This document shows positions 1 through 9,972 of a stretch of 64,000 nucleotides of DNA, piece after piece. The position numbers and the translations under genes were made by a program. The notes under the pieces were generated by a model, which was not told the DNA's origin, ran no database searches, and saw nothing but the letters and a program-made list of their open reading frames with translations. Each line of letters starts with the position of its first letter. Within the stretch, counting starts at the first letter, position 1. This DNA comes from an uncultured Paracoccaceae bacterium (lineage in GTDB: Bacteria; Pseudomonadota; Alphaproteobacteria; Rhodobacterales; Rhodobacteraceae): positions 248,001 through 312,000 of the forward strand of contig CANKZJ010000004.1 in NCBI GenBank assembly GCA_947488605.1, given 5' to 3'.

Positions 1-756
1 GCTCAGAAAGACTACTCCGGCGATGACCGCGATCACCGGTACGCTGAGTTGTGCAATGCCAGCGACCGTTGTCGGCAGGGATGGCAATGCGCGATACCAC
101 ATCGCGTAGCCAACCCCTGACGTAAGCGCGCCCGCAATGACCGCCGTGATGATCCCGGGGAGGGGCATAGGGCTGTGACCGACCCAAAGCATCGCGGCGG
201 CGACCAACGGCAGGCACAGTAGAAAGTTGCTGGCTGTCGCACCAAGCGGGTCCGCCTCGGCCCGACCAAGAAGCGTATAAGCGGCCCAGCTTGCGCCCGC
301 GATGGTCATGGCAAGGGCCCCGCTGAATGGGACGGGGGTCTCACCGCTGGGCCAAAGCAAAACACCAAGCCCTGTCAATGCGATGGCTGCGCCGAGCCAG
401 CGCAAAAAGGGAATTGTTCCCCCCTCGATCACCGCCCATGTAAAGACAACGATCTGCAAGACACCAAAAAGGATGAGCGCGCCCAGACCCGCATCCAGCG
501 TAATATAGGCCAGTGAAAACCCAACCATGTAGATGGCCAATGCCGTGGCCCCGTATAGGCGGCTCATTGTGAAGACGGCCGGACGCGGCGCGTTTCGCAA
601 GGCGACCAATATCCACAACATCACAGCACCAGCGCCGGTGCGGACAGTTGCAAAATCCATCGGGTCCATACCTTGGATCGCAACGCCAATCCTGTTTAGC
701 ACAGAGTTGGCGGCGAAGGCGCACATCGTTATTGCGACGAGAACGAAGAGCCTCAT
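1..756 (-). CDS. EamA/DMT-family transporter (partial, 3' end outside window)
   Basis: The minus strand from 756 reads open for 252 codons to the left edge. The product starts MRLFVLVAITMCAFAANS and is almost wholly hydrophobic, with about nine membrane segments. The first helix, a repeat beginning near GALAMTIAGASWAAYTLLGR and the Gly/Ala/Ser-rich helices are those of the drug/metabolite transporter superfamily (two EamA repeats of five helices). Such proteins export small metabolites across the inner membrane; the substrate cannot be read here. The ATG has a poor ribosome-binding site and lies 18 nt after a short ORF that has a good one, so translation may be coupled. The family assignment is firm and the substrate unknown. 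Confidence 0.85.
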   Translation of the reverse strand, partial: MRLFVLVAITMCAFAANSVLNRIGVAIQGMDPMDFATVRTGAGAVMLWILVALRNAPRPAVFTMSRLYGATALAIYMVGFSLAYITLDAGLGALILFGVLQIVVFTWAVIEGGTIPFLRWLGAAIALTGLGVLLWPSGETPVPFSGALAMTIAGASWAAYTLLGRAEADPLGATASNFLLCLPLVAAAMLWVGHSPMPLPGIITAVIAGALTSGVGYAMWYRALPSLPTTVAGIAQLSVPVIAVIAGVVFLS

Positions 757-774
757 TTAAGGAAATTCAACGGC

Positions 775-861
775 TTAACCACGTGCGCCAGCATCAAAGA
801 TCAGGGCTGTCGGGTCGTCGCTGCCGATGCGGCAAAGTGTTATGACATCGGTGCATTCCAT
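775..861 (-). CDS. possible 28-residue small protein or leader ORF upstream of the EamA gene
   Basis: The minus strand holds AGGAG, an 8-nt spacer and an ATG at 861, then 28 codons to a TAA. The product begins MECTDVITLCRIGSDD and has two cysteines. A second ATG at 865 in another frame has only a 4-nt spacer and encodes a His/Arg-rich 23-mer, so it is less likely. The ribosome-binding site is better than that of the following transporter gene. I recognise no family. It could be a leader peptide, a small protein or chance. Confidence 0.3.
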   Translation of the reverse strand: MECTDVITLCRIGSDDPTALIFDAGARG

Positions 862-944
862 GCATCTATCTCCTGATTTGCAAGGTTGAGTTGATACTGG
901 TTAGGTAAGAATGGGAAGGTCTTCCCATTAATTTGAACTGATCG

Positions 945-1566
945 CTAATCTGAAGGAATCGCGCGGTATCCCTTCACGATCATTGCGATACCAACACCCA
1001 AGAGGCCAAGACCGCTCAGGAAGTCGACGTTTAACCACCGCGATGCGGCGCGTTTTACAGCTGCGCGTGTCAAAAGCGCGTATGCGAGGATCGAAACTGC
1101 GTCCAGAATGATAAATGCCGCCCCATAGACAACCCCTTGCAATAGAACGTTATGCTGGGCGGAGATGAAGGCGGGAAACAACGCCACGAAGAAGACAATC
1201 GCTTTTGGGTTGGTGACACAGGCAAAGAAACCGGCCCAGAATGTACCCGCATCGGATTTGAGTGGGGCAGGCCCTTTGGGGTGCGCTACATGTTTGAAGC
1301 TTTGCCATGCCATGAACAGGATGAAGCAACCGCCAGCTATCTGAAGGATTGGCAGGATCTGTTCAGACAAAGCGATCAAGATGGTCAATCCGCCGACGGC
1401 TACGGCCACATGGACCATCGTTCCCAGTGCATCACCCGCAACAGCAATATAGGCAGCGCGGACCGGAGCGGAGAGCCTGCGCGGTCGCAAACGCAACAGA
1501 CGGTCCGGGGACCGCGACGAACATCAGCGTCGTCGTCAGAAAAGCAAGGAATAGGACAGGGTCCAT
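945..1566 (-). pseudogene. LysE/RhtB-family amino-acid exporter with a frameshift
   Basis: Two minus-strand reading frames together make one LysE-type exporter. The first, from the ATG at 1566 (AAAGGTGGGA upstream), gives MDPVLFLAFLTTTLMFVAVP, the usual first helix and VPGPS motif, and continues to about 1460. The rest of the protein, RAAYIAVAGDALGTMVHVAV and five further helices to the stop at 945, lies in a different frame. The switch falls in the GC-rich run at about 1455-1470; one extra base or a 2-base loss would explain it. The family exports amino acids such as homoserine, threonine or lysine. Either the gene is recently inactivated or the assembly has an indel. The length after repair (about 207 residues) is normal. 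Confidence 0.7.
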
Positions 1567-1695
1567 ATCGGGTTCCCACCTTTGAAAGAAAGCGCGAGAG
1601 CGCGCATTATTAGGGATATTCATACGATATCTGGTCTGATGGTGTCTTTCAAACGAGATAGGTTTGGTCTGCTTTGGCCACCATCAAAAACCAAC

Positions 1696-1725
1696 GAAAA
1701 AGGGCGGCTCCGAATGGAACCGCCC
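1696..1725 (-). terminator. intrinsic terminator after groEL
   Basis: On the minus strand, GGGCGGTTCC and GGAGCCGCCC form a ten-position stem (1702-1725, one mismatch) around a 4-nt loop, followed at once by a T-run (the A-run at 1696-1701 on the plus strand). It lies 48 nt past the groEL stop and fits a Rho-independent terminator of groESL. Confidence 0.85.
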
Positions 1726-1772
1726 CTCTGTTATCTTCGGCAAATGCGTTCGGGCAAAGCCCAAGTCGCATT

Positions 1773-3431
<1,659 letters not shown>

Positions 3432-3461
3432 TTAGGTAAATATGAGGTCGATCGCTTCGGC

Positions 3462-3746
3462 TTACAAAATGCCGAGTACATCGCTTTCTTTCATGATCAA
3501 AAGCTCTTCGCCGTCGATCTTGACCTCAGTGCCGGACCATTTGCCGAACAGGACCTTGTCGCCTGCTTTGACGGCCATCGCGATCAGCTCACCGCTGTCT
3601 TTGCGAGCACCTTCACCAACGCTGACGATTTCGCCTTCTGCTGGCTTCTCTTTTGCGTTCTCAGGAATGATGAGACCGCCTGCTGTCTTTTCGTCGCTTT
3701 CAAGGCGACGGACCAATACGCGGTCGTGAAGTGGTTTAAATGCCAT
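3462..3746 (-). CDS. groES: co-chaperonin GroES (Hsp10)
   Basis: GroES is the heptameric lid of the GroEL chamber. The 94-residue product begins [14 protein letters not shown] and has the mobile-loop segment [19 protein letters not shown], which contacts GroEL, and a normal C-terminus ending VLGIL. The ATG at 3746 has GGAG ten bases upstream. It is the first gene of the groESL operon; the CIRCE operator starts 34 bp upstream. Nothing is unusual in length or motif. Confidence 0.98.
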   Translation of the reverse strand: MAFKPLHDRVLVRRLESDEKTAGGLIIPENAKEKPAEGEIVSVGEGARKDSGELIAMAVKAGDKVLFGKWSGTEVKIDGEELLIMKESDVLGIL

Positions 3747-3779
3747 TTCAGAACTTCTCCAGTTCGTGTTTCTCCCATG

Positions 3780-3806
3780 TTAGCACTCAACAGTGTCGAG
3801 TGATAA
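3780..3806 (-). promoter_or_regulatory. CIRCE operator (HrcA-binding inverted repeat) of groESL
   Basis: TTAGCACTC (3780-3788), a 9-nt spacer and GAGTGATAA (3798-3806) match the CIRCE consensus TTAGCACTC-N9-GAGTGCTAA with a single mismatch in one arm. It lies between the promoter and groES and covers the expected transcription start. In this family HrcA binds CIRCE and represses groESL until heat shock. hrcA is not in the window. Confidence 0.93.
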
Positions 3807-3813
3807 CGCAGCG

Positions 3814-3842
3814 TAGTTAGGGATCACAGATGGGTGAGTCAA
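3814..3842 (-). promoter_or_regulatory. probable sigma70-type promoter of groESL
   Basis: On the minus strand TTGACT (3837-3842) and TAACTA (3814-3819) are separated by 17 nt. The predicted start of transcription falls at the edge of the CIRCE element, the geometry expected for HrcA repression. A sigma32 promoter nearby is possible but I could not single one out. Confidence 0.6.
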
Positions 3843-4024
3843 CAGGGCGATGGCAGCAATTTTCATTTTTCTAATTTTGTAAAAGCAAGCGGCTTGCAAG
3901 GGTCTTGACACAAAGCATGCACCGGCCTTGTGAGTTGAGCACCTAGCTCGGGTGATGTACCGTCTGTCCGCGCACCGCCTGTGGGAAGAAAGTGAAAAGC
4001 TGGTAGGCTTTGAATGGAAGGCGC

Positions 4025-4186
4025 TTAATCGCGCTCGCTTGGGCCGATGTCGTCGTCTGACAAGATCCGCCAAGCGTCCCCTTCAAGGTCGTCGTATTGA
4101 TTGCTGCGCAAGCTCCACAGGAAAGCCGCGAGGCCAAGACCGCCCAAAATAAGGGACACGGGGATCAGGATCACAAGTATATTCAT
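4025..4186 (-). CDS. ccoS: cbb3-type cytochrome oxidase assembly protein CcoS
   Basis: This 53-residue membrane protein begins MNILVILIPVSLILGGLGLA and has a single transmembrane helix. It then carries the CcoS signature FLWSLRSNQYDDLEGDAWRI and an acidic tail. CcoS is needed for maturation of the cbb3 oxidase (cofactor insertion into CcoN) in the inner membrane. Its ATG overlaps the ccoI stop in an ATGA quartet, so it is translationally coupled as the last gene of ccoGHIS. Confidence 0.93.
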   Translation of the reverse strand: MNILVILIPVSLILGGLGLAAFLWSLRSNQYDDLEGDAWRILSDDDIGPSERD

Positions 4187-6330
4187 ACCCGTCCTTTTAA
4201 CCGCAAAGCGTTAAGAAGCACAGTTATTGATGATGCCGACATTGCGATTGACGCAATGAGAGGCGTTGCAAAACCCGCTAAGGCAATTGGGACCGCAATG
4301 ACATTGTAAATTGTCGAAATCGTGAAATTCTCTTTGATCCGTGCCAGTGCGGCTTTCGCGACCAAAGGCAGTTCGATCAATGGTTCCAGACTGTCGTTGA
4401 GTAACACGATGTCTGACGCGGCGCGCGACGCATCAGCGGCCGTTGCGGGTGAAACGGAAGCATATGCTGCCGCCAGCGCGCCAGTATCATTCAGTCCGTC
4501 ACCAACCATAAGGACTTTGGCGCCACCAGCAGCCAAGGCTTCGATGTAGGCGACTTTATCGGCTGGTTTGGTCTGGGCTTGCCAAGCGTCGATCTTCAAT
4601 TCTTTGGCTACGCGTGCTGTCTCGTCTGCATCATCACCAGACACAAGATGGATGTTCAAACCCAGATTTTGCCATGCGGGGACAAGCTCTGCCGCCCCTT
4701 CGCGCAACTGCGATTGCAGGGCTATCTTTTGTGGCTTAGCATCGCCAATCTGGATGAATGTGCCAGAACCTGCACCCAGCCATGCACCAGACCCCAGACG
4801 AACAGTTTGGTCATCATAAGTAGCACTAAGACCAAGGCCTGCATGTTCTTGCTGGTCTGTGACAACAGCTGGCGCGATGTTTGCGAATGCTGCGGCGATG
4901 GCTTGCGAAATTGGGTGATTGGCGTTCTGTGTTAAAGCCAGCGCAATGCTTTGCGTCTGCGGGTCGAGCGCGTCACGGGCAGCCGCTGGCATGGTAAGTG
5001 TGCCGGTCTTGTCGAACACGACAGTGTCGACTTCGGCCAATCGTTCAAGGGCGGTGCCATCCTTGACCAACAAACCGGCACGGAACAAACGACCCGCAGC
5101 AGTGGTTGAAACGGCGGGAACCGCCAGACCCATCGCACAAGGGCAGGTGATGATCAGCACGGCAACAGCGATATTCAGCGACAAACGAAGATCGCCGGAA
5201 TAAAGCATCCAGCCACCAAAAGCAGCGAGCGCCAACAGATGTACAACGGGCGCATAGAGTGCAGCCGCTTTATCGGCAACGGCGGTGTAGCGATTGCGCA
5301 CGGCCTCGGCCTCATCGACCATTGTCACCATTTTACGCAAGGTGGTGTCCGCGCCCACAGTTGTCGCGCGGATTGTCAGTGGCCCGGTCATATTGACTTC
5401 GCCTGCCGTTACGGCGGCACCAACGCTGGCCACGGTCATTCGGCTTTCACCAGTTAGGAGCGAGCGGTCAATTTCACTGGTGCCCTCAGTGATCGTACCG
5501 TCAACGGGAATACGTCCGCCGGGCAATACTTGGACCAAATCACCAATCGCGAGTTCGGCAAAATCCACCATCTGCCGCACACCGTCGCGCAAGCGCATGA
5601 CGCGGGGAACTTCTAGGGCAGAGAGTTGTGCAGCAGCAGAGGCCGCAGCTTTGCGACTGCGGTGATCGAGATAGCGGCCAATCAGCAGGAAGAACGTCAG
5701 CGTGACCGCCGCGTCAAAATAAGAGTGATGCCCACCGTAGAGCGTCTCATAGAGCGAGATGCCCGAGGCAAGAATGATAGCCAAGGATATCGGCACATCC
5801 ATGTTCAACCGGCCGGCCTTCAGCGACCGCCAACCGCTGTCAAAGAAGGGCTGTGCTGCATAGATCAATGTCGGGATCGCAATAGTGGCCGTGATCCAGT
5901 GGAACAGATGCATCGTCGCACCAATGGCGCCTGACCAGATGGCGACCGACAGCAGCATGATGTTCATATTGGCAAAACCGGACACGGCAAGCCGGGTCAT
6001 CAAACCGCGCCCATAGTCATCGACATCAGACCCCAACAGGCTGGTGTCGAGAACACGCGCCTCAAATCCGGCCATTTCAAGCGTATCGATAAGGGCTTCG
6101 GCAGCAATTGGTTGGGTCGTGCCAACCGTCACACGCTTCATGGAAAGGTTCACGCGCGCGTTGACCACACCGTCGATGCCACGCAAACTGCGCTCCACCC
6201 CGTTTATGCAGGCAACGCAGTGAATGCCGGGCAAGGACAATATGATTTGGTTGGTGCCATTCGACGCCGCTTTTTCAAGCTGCCGCTCTGGCAGGCCAAC
6301 ACAGGCCGGACAGAAAGCGGCATCGCTCAT
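4183..6330 (-). CDS. ccoI: copper-translocating P-type ATPase CcoI (FixI)
   Basis: CcoI is a P1B-type ATPase that moves copper for the CuB centre of cbb3 oxidase. From the ATG at 6330 the product is 715 residues. It has an N-terminal FCPAC pair, a heavy-metal domain with CVAC (residues 38-41), eight predicted helices, the ion-site motif TCPCAMGLAVP, the phosphorylation motif DKTGTLT and the hinge GDGLNDTGAL. An in-frame start 24 codons upstream lies inside ccoH. The 6330 start overlaps the ccoH stop as ATGA and yields the expected N-terminus. It is followed by ccoS, again with an ATGA overlap. Confidence 0.95.
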   Translation of the reverse strand: MSDAAFCPACVGLPERQLEKAASNGTNQIILSLPGIHCVACINGVERSLRGIDGVVNARVNLSMKRVTVGTTQPIAAEALIDTLEMAGFEARVLDTSLLGSDVDDYGRGLMTRLAVSGFANMNIMLLSVAIWSGAIGATMHLFHWITATIAIPTLIYAAQPFFDSGWRSLKAGRLNMDVPISLAIILASGISLYETLYGGHHSYFDAAVTLTFFLLIGRYLDHRSRKAAASAAAQLSALEVPRVMRLRDGVRQMVDFAELAIGDLVQVLPGGRIPVDGTITEGTSEIDRSLLTGESRMTVASVGAAVTAGEVNMTGPLTIRATTVGADTTLRKMVTMVDEAEAVRNRYTAVADKAAALYAPVVHLLALAAFGGWMLYSGDLRLSLNIAVAVLIITCPCAMGLAVPAVSTTAAGRLFRAGLLVKDGTALERLAEVDTVVFDKTGTLTMPAAARDALDPQTQSIALALTQNANHPISQAIAAAFANIAPAVVTDQQEHAGLGLSATYDDQTVRLGSGAWLGAGSGTFIQIGDAKPQKIALQSQLREGAAELVPAWQNLGLNIHLVSGDDADETARVAKELKIDAWQAQTKPADKVAYIEALAAGGAKVLMVGDGLNDTGALAAAYASVSPATAADASRAASDIVLLNDSLEPLIELPLVAKAALARIKENFTISTIYNVIAVPIALAGFATPLIASIAMSASSITVLLNALRLKGRV

Positions 6331-6779
6331 TTTGCGTTCAGCGGAAAGCGGCGGCGGAACTGTGTACCATCCGGTGCAATCATCTCCAGACGCAGGTTCC
6401 AATAGCCGTCGTGCATGGCAACTGGGGCGACGAGCGATGTGCCATTCCAGGTAAACGCTGGCGTGCTGTCTTGGCTTGTATTCGTGGCGCGCCCAAGGAT
6501 GGCGCGGATAACTTCGGCCTGCACAGGATCACCGCGATGATCAAGAACGGTGACGGTAAGCAGTCCATCTTCGATCGCGGCACTGGCGTTCCAACGCAGT
6601 GCGTTCTGTGCCGCGCGATCAGCCTGGAAAGATTGACTGACCTCATACGAATTGCGCGCTTCGAGGCCCGGAAAAGTTGCCACTGCGTTCCATGCCAGTG
6701 TCAGGTTGACTGTAATGATGATCCCAAATCCGCCCAGCATGAGGCCAAGCATGTGCCATCCGGTAAATTCACGTGTCAT
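6327..6779 (-). CDS. ccoH: FixH/CcoH family cbb3 oxidase assembly protein
   Basis: The 150-residue protein has one N-terminal transmembrane helix (about residues 8-30, GWHMLGLMLGGFGIIITVN). This is followed by the family signature NLTLAWNAVATFPGLEARNSYEVSQSF and a periplasmic beta-rich domain of the FixH fold. CcoH associates with the CcoNOP complex and is needed for its assembly and stability. The start overlaps the ccoG stop by one base (TAATG) and the end overlaps ccoI by four bases, so the genes form one tightly coupled transcript. Confidence 0.93.
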   Translation of the reverse strand: MTREFTGWHMLGLMLGGFGIIITVNLTLAWNAVATFPGLEARNSYEVSQSFQADRAAQNALRWNASAAIEDGLLTVTVLDHRGDPVQAEVIRAILGRATNTSQDSTPAFTWNGTSLVAPVAMHDGYWNLRLEMIAPDGTQFRRRFPLNAK

Positions 6780-8191
6780 TATTGGACTCTCCCATTAAAG
6801 ATTGCGTCTTTGTGCGCGCGTTCGCCCGAGATCAGATCCTCTACCCAGAAACGCAAATCCACACGGTCGGTCGAGGATGCGGGATCAATTGGGCGGGCAG
6901 AGACGTAGACGCGCTGTAAGAAGGTTTCGTTTGCAGGCACTGTAATGCTGCGCTGGGCTGTGCCCTCAAGATCGATACGCAGAACTTCGTCCGAAGTCAG
7001 TGACAGATGGAACTCGCGGTCTTCACCATGTTTGTTCAGCAATCGTATATCGTAGATATTGCGGACAGTGCCATCAGACAGCGTCACAAAGGTCGGATTG
7101 CGAATTGCGGCAACGGTCATTTCAATGTCCGCGCGGATAAACAGCGCAAAGACGAGGCCAATACCGATAGCAGCCCACATTGATGTGTAAAGGATCGTGC
7201 GCACGCGAAAGACGTGTTGCCATAGCTTTTTGGCAGGTTTGCCTTTTGCCTCTTCTTCTTGATCGGACAATGCCAGATAGTCGATCAACCCTCGCGGCTT
7301 GCCTATCTTGTCCATGATGTCATCGCAGGCATCGATGCAAAGCGCGCAAGTGATACACTCCATCTGCTGACCTTCACGAATATCAATGCCCGCCGGGCAT
7401 ACGTTCACGCAGGCCATACAGTCGATGCAATCACCCGCGCCCTCAACACGTTGCTTGCCGCGCGGCTCGCCACGCCATTCGCGGTAGGCAACGGTCAGCG
7501 TTTCAGGGTCCATCATGGCAGCCTGAATGCGTGGCCAAGGGCACATGTAATTGCAGACCTGCTCGCGCATGAAGCCACCAAAAATGAAAGTGGTAGCTGT
7601 CAAAATGCCAATGGTAGCCCAAGCGATGGGTGGCGCGCTAAACGTCGCCAGGCTGACGGCCAAAGTTGGTGCGTCGGCAAAATAGAAAACCCATGCACCG
7701 CCCGTTGCTACCGAAATCAGAAGCCAAACTGTCCATTTTGTGACGCGAAGGCGGGCTTTGTGGAAACTCCAATCAGCGTTCCACAGACGTACCCGCGCAT
7801 TGCGGTCGCCCTCAATCCAGCGTTCCACAAGGATAAAGAGATCGGTCCAGACGGTTTGCGGGCAAGTATACCCGCACCAGACGCGCCCCAACGCCGAGGT
7901 GAACAGGAAAAGACCAAGGCCCGCCATGATTAATAGACCCGCGACGAAATAAAATTCATGCGGCCAAATTTCGATCCAGAAAAAATAAAAGCGCCGATGC
8001 GCCATATCCATCAAAACGGCCTGATCAGGCAGGTTCGGGCCACGGTCCCATCTGATCCACGGGGTCAGATAGTAAATGCCCAACGTCACAGCCATCACCC
8101 ACCACTTCAGGTTGCGATAGAATCCTTTGACGCGCCGCGGAAAAATCGGCTCACGCGGGGCATAAAGCGGCTGTGGATCTGTTGAAGACAT
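6779..8191 (-). CDS. ccoG: cytochrome c oxidase accessory protein CcoG (FixG/RdxA)
   Basis: CcoG is a membrane iron-sulfur protein that acts in Cu(II) reduction during cbb3 oxidase assembly. The 470-residue product has an N-terminal cytoplasmic stretch and about five membrane helices. The CGYTCPQTVWTD motif follows, then two 4Fe-4S motifs, CIDCMACVNVCP and CITCALCIDACDD. The C-terminal periplasmic domain is Ig-like. It is the first gene of ccoGHIS, and a perfect FNR box lies 66-79 bp upstream of its start. ccoNOQP, often adjacent, is not in this window. Confidence 0.95.
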   Translation of the reverse strand: MSSTDPQPLYAPREPIFPRRVKGFYRNLKWWVMAVTLGIYYLTPWIRWDRGPNLPDQAVLMDMAHRRFYFFWIEIWPHEFYFVAGLLIMAGLGLFLFTSALGRVWCGYTCPQTVWTDLFILVERWIEGDRNARVRLWNADWSFHKARLRVTKWTVWLLISVATGGAWVFYFADAPTLAVSLATFSAPPIAWATIGILTATTFIFGGFMREQVCNYMCPWPRIQAAMMDPETLTVAYREWRGEPRGKQRVEGAGDCIDCMACVNVCPAGIDIREGQQMECITCALCIDACDDIMDKIGKPRGLIDYLALSDQEEEAKGKPAKKLWQHVFRVRTILYTSMWAAIGIGLVFALFIRADIEMTVAAIRNPTFVTLSDGTVRNIYDIRLLNKHGEDREFHLSLTSDEVLRIDLEGTAQRSITVPANETFLQRVYVSARPIDPASSTDRVDLRFWVEDLISGERAHKDAIFNGRVQ

Positions 8192-8256
8192 AGGTCTGGC
8201 CTGAAATCAGTTTCTGTTCGCTATGATCGTTCTTAGTGGGGTCAGCATAAAACACT

Positions 8257-8270
8257 TTGATGTGGATCAA
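8257..8270. promoter_or_regulatory. FNR/FnrL-type binding site
   Basis: TTGAT (8257-8261), GTGG and ATCAA (8266-8270) form a perfect FNR box. It lies between ccoG (minus) and the RidA gene (plus). Its centre is 73 bp from the ccoG ATG, leaving room for a class II promoter with a short leader, but only 43 bp from the RidA ATG. I infer that it activates ccoGHIS at low oxygen. Confidence 0.85.
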
Positions 8271-8305
8271 GCGCGCATGCATAAGGTGACAAAACCAAAG
8301 GAAAA

Positions 8306-8650
8306 ATGATGATTGAACGTATTGAGCCGGGCACACGGTCTTCGAAAATAGTAAAACACAACGGCGTTGCCTATCTGACCGGGCAAGTGGCCGAAGGTGC
8401 GACCATCCAAGAGCAGGTGCAGGTGTGCCTTGATAAAGTCGACGCACTGCTGGTGCAGGCGGGATCATCGCGTGAAAAAATGCTGCGGGTCACAATATGG
8501 TTGGCTGACATGCAGGACTTTGCTGGGCTGAACGAGGTCTGGAATGCGTGGGTGCCTGAAGGTCATGCGCCGGCCCGTGCCTGCGGCGAAGCGAAACTGG
8601 CGCGGCCAGAACTGAAGGTCGAATTTATCGTTGATGCGGCTTACGATTAA
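8306..8650 (+). CDS. RidA/YjgF family protein
   Basis: The 114-residue protein belongs to the RidA (YjgF/YER057c/UK114) superfamily of trimeric enamine/imine deaminases. It has the family pattern [11 protein letters not shown], an LxxAG turn, [18 protein letters not shown] and the conserved Arg in [20 protein letters not shown], which binds the substrate carboxylate. Members hydrolyse reactive 2-aminoacrylate or serve other catabolic roles; paralogues differ, so I give no gene symbol. Two adjacent ATGs (8306, 8309) follow AAAGGAAAA, and either could be used. It is divergent from ccoG and 41 bp upstream of a transporter gene. Confidence 0.85.
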   Translation: MMIERIEPGTRSSKIVKHNGVAYLTGQVAEGATIQEQVQVCLDKVDALLVQAGSSREKMLRVTIWLADMQDFAGLNEVWNAWVPEGHAPARACGEAKLARPELKVEFIVDAAYD

Positions 8651-8691
8651 CCCACTCGCTTTTCCAAGCAGGCGGGCGTAAGCCTAATCCC

Positions 8692-9921
8692 ATGAAAATC
8701 GTCCGCCTCCAAGATGCCCATGCGTTGCCGCTATGGCGCAGGCCGACTTCGTTGTTGTTTGTTATGGCAATGGCGATGCCGATTGCCTTTGCGACATGGT
8801 CAGCGCTGCTGAACAATTTTGTGATTGAGGTCGCGGGTTTTGATGGCTCGGACATTGGCTGGCTGCACACAGTGCGTGAGATCCCAGGATTTTTTGCCAT
8901 CGGCGTGATTGCCCTGATCATGTTCATTCGAGAGCAGGTGTTGGGTCTTGTCGCCCTGATTATGCTGGGTGCGGCTACGGCGGTGACAGCGCAATTCCCG
9001 CAAATGGGTGGCATCTTGGCCGTGACAATGCTGTCTTCAATCGGCTTCCACTATTACGAGACAGTCAACCAGTCCCTGCAATTGCAATGGATCGACAAGA
9101 AGAAGGCACCGCAAACGCTGGGCTGGATTCTTTCGGCGGGGTCGGCGGCGACACTTGTGGTCTACCTTTTGATTGTGATCAGCTGGGAACGATTTGGGCT
9201 GACCTATAGCATCGTTTATTGGCTTTCGGGTGGCTTTACGGCCGTCGTAGCTACAATCTGCCTGCTAGCCTATCCGCAGTTTGAATCGCCTCATCCGCAG
9301 ATAAAGAAAATGATCCTGCGCAAGCGGTACTGGCTCTATTATGCATTGCAATTCATGTCGGGTGCGCGGCGGCAGATATTTGTGGTCTTTGCTGGCTTCA
9401 TGATGGTCGAACAGTTCGGTTTCGCCGTCGATGACATCACCAAGCTCTTTATGGTGACCTTGCTGATCAACATGCTCGCCGCTCCTTTGCTCGGCAAGGT
9501 TGTGCAAGTCTTCGGAGAGCGGCGCGCGCTGATCTTTGAATATGTGGGGCTATGTTTGGTGTTCTTTGCGTATGGCGGCATTTACTATTTTGGCTGGGGG
9601 GTCGCTTTGGCAACCGGTCTTTATATTGTGAACCATCTATTTTTTAGCCTCGCTTTGGCCATCAAGACGTACTTCCAAAAGATTGCGGACCCTCAAGATA
9701 TCGCACCAACAGCAGCGGTTGCGTTCACCATCAACCATATCGCTGCGGTCTTCTTGCCAGCGCTCTTGGGTTATGTCTGGCTACAGTCGCCCGGATTGGT
9801 GTTTTTGATGGCGGCAGTCATGGCGATCATGTCGCTGTTGCTGTCACTTTTGATCCCGCGTCATCCGGCGCCCGGTCACGAGACCGTGTTTCAGCATCGC
9901 TTACTGGCGGCCGCAGAGTAG
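8692..9921 (+). CDS. MFS transporter, substrate unknown
   Basis: The 409-residue protein has about twelve hydrophobic helices in two halves, with a basic central loop (KKMILRKRYWLYY), the layout of the major facilitator superfamily. The N-terminal half includes MAMAMPIAFATWSALLNNFV, and a late helix carries TAAVAFTINHIAAVFLPALLGYVWL. No substrate signature is recognised, and the typical MFS motif A is degenerate. It lies between the RidA and msrA genes with short gaps. The ATG at 8692 has only a weak ribosome-binding site. Confidence 0.8.
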   Translation: MKIVRLQDAHALPLWRRPTSLLFVMAMAMPIAFATWSALLNNFVIEVAGFDGSDIGWLHTVREIPGFFAIGVIALIMFIREQVLGLVALIMLGAATAVTAQFPQMGGILAVTMLSSIGFHYYETVNQSLQLQWIDKKKAPQTLGWILSAGSAATLVVYLLIVISWERFGLTYSIVYWLSGGFTAVVATICLLAYPQFESPHPQIKKMILRKRYWLYYALQFMSGARRQIFVVFAGFMMVEQFGFAVDDITKLFMVTLLINMLAAPLLGKVVQVFGERRALIFEYVGLCLVFFAYGGIYYFGWGVALATGLYIVNHLFFSLALAIKTYFQKIADPQDIAPTAAVAFTINHIAAVFLPALLGYVWLQSPGLVFLMAAVMAIMSLLLSLLIPRHPAPGHETVFQHRLLAAAE

Positions 9922-9972
9922 CAAATCAGCGCTGCAGCCCTATATCTTTCAAGAACCAGATAGGAGGCCTAA

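Noticed and set aside
3720-4020. Possible RNA gene between groES and ccoS
   Set aside because: Apart from the promoter and CIRCE I see only a weak AAAGC/GCTTT hairpin near 3996-4011; no tRNA or known RNA motif.
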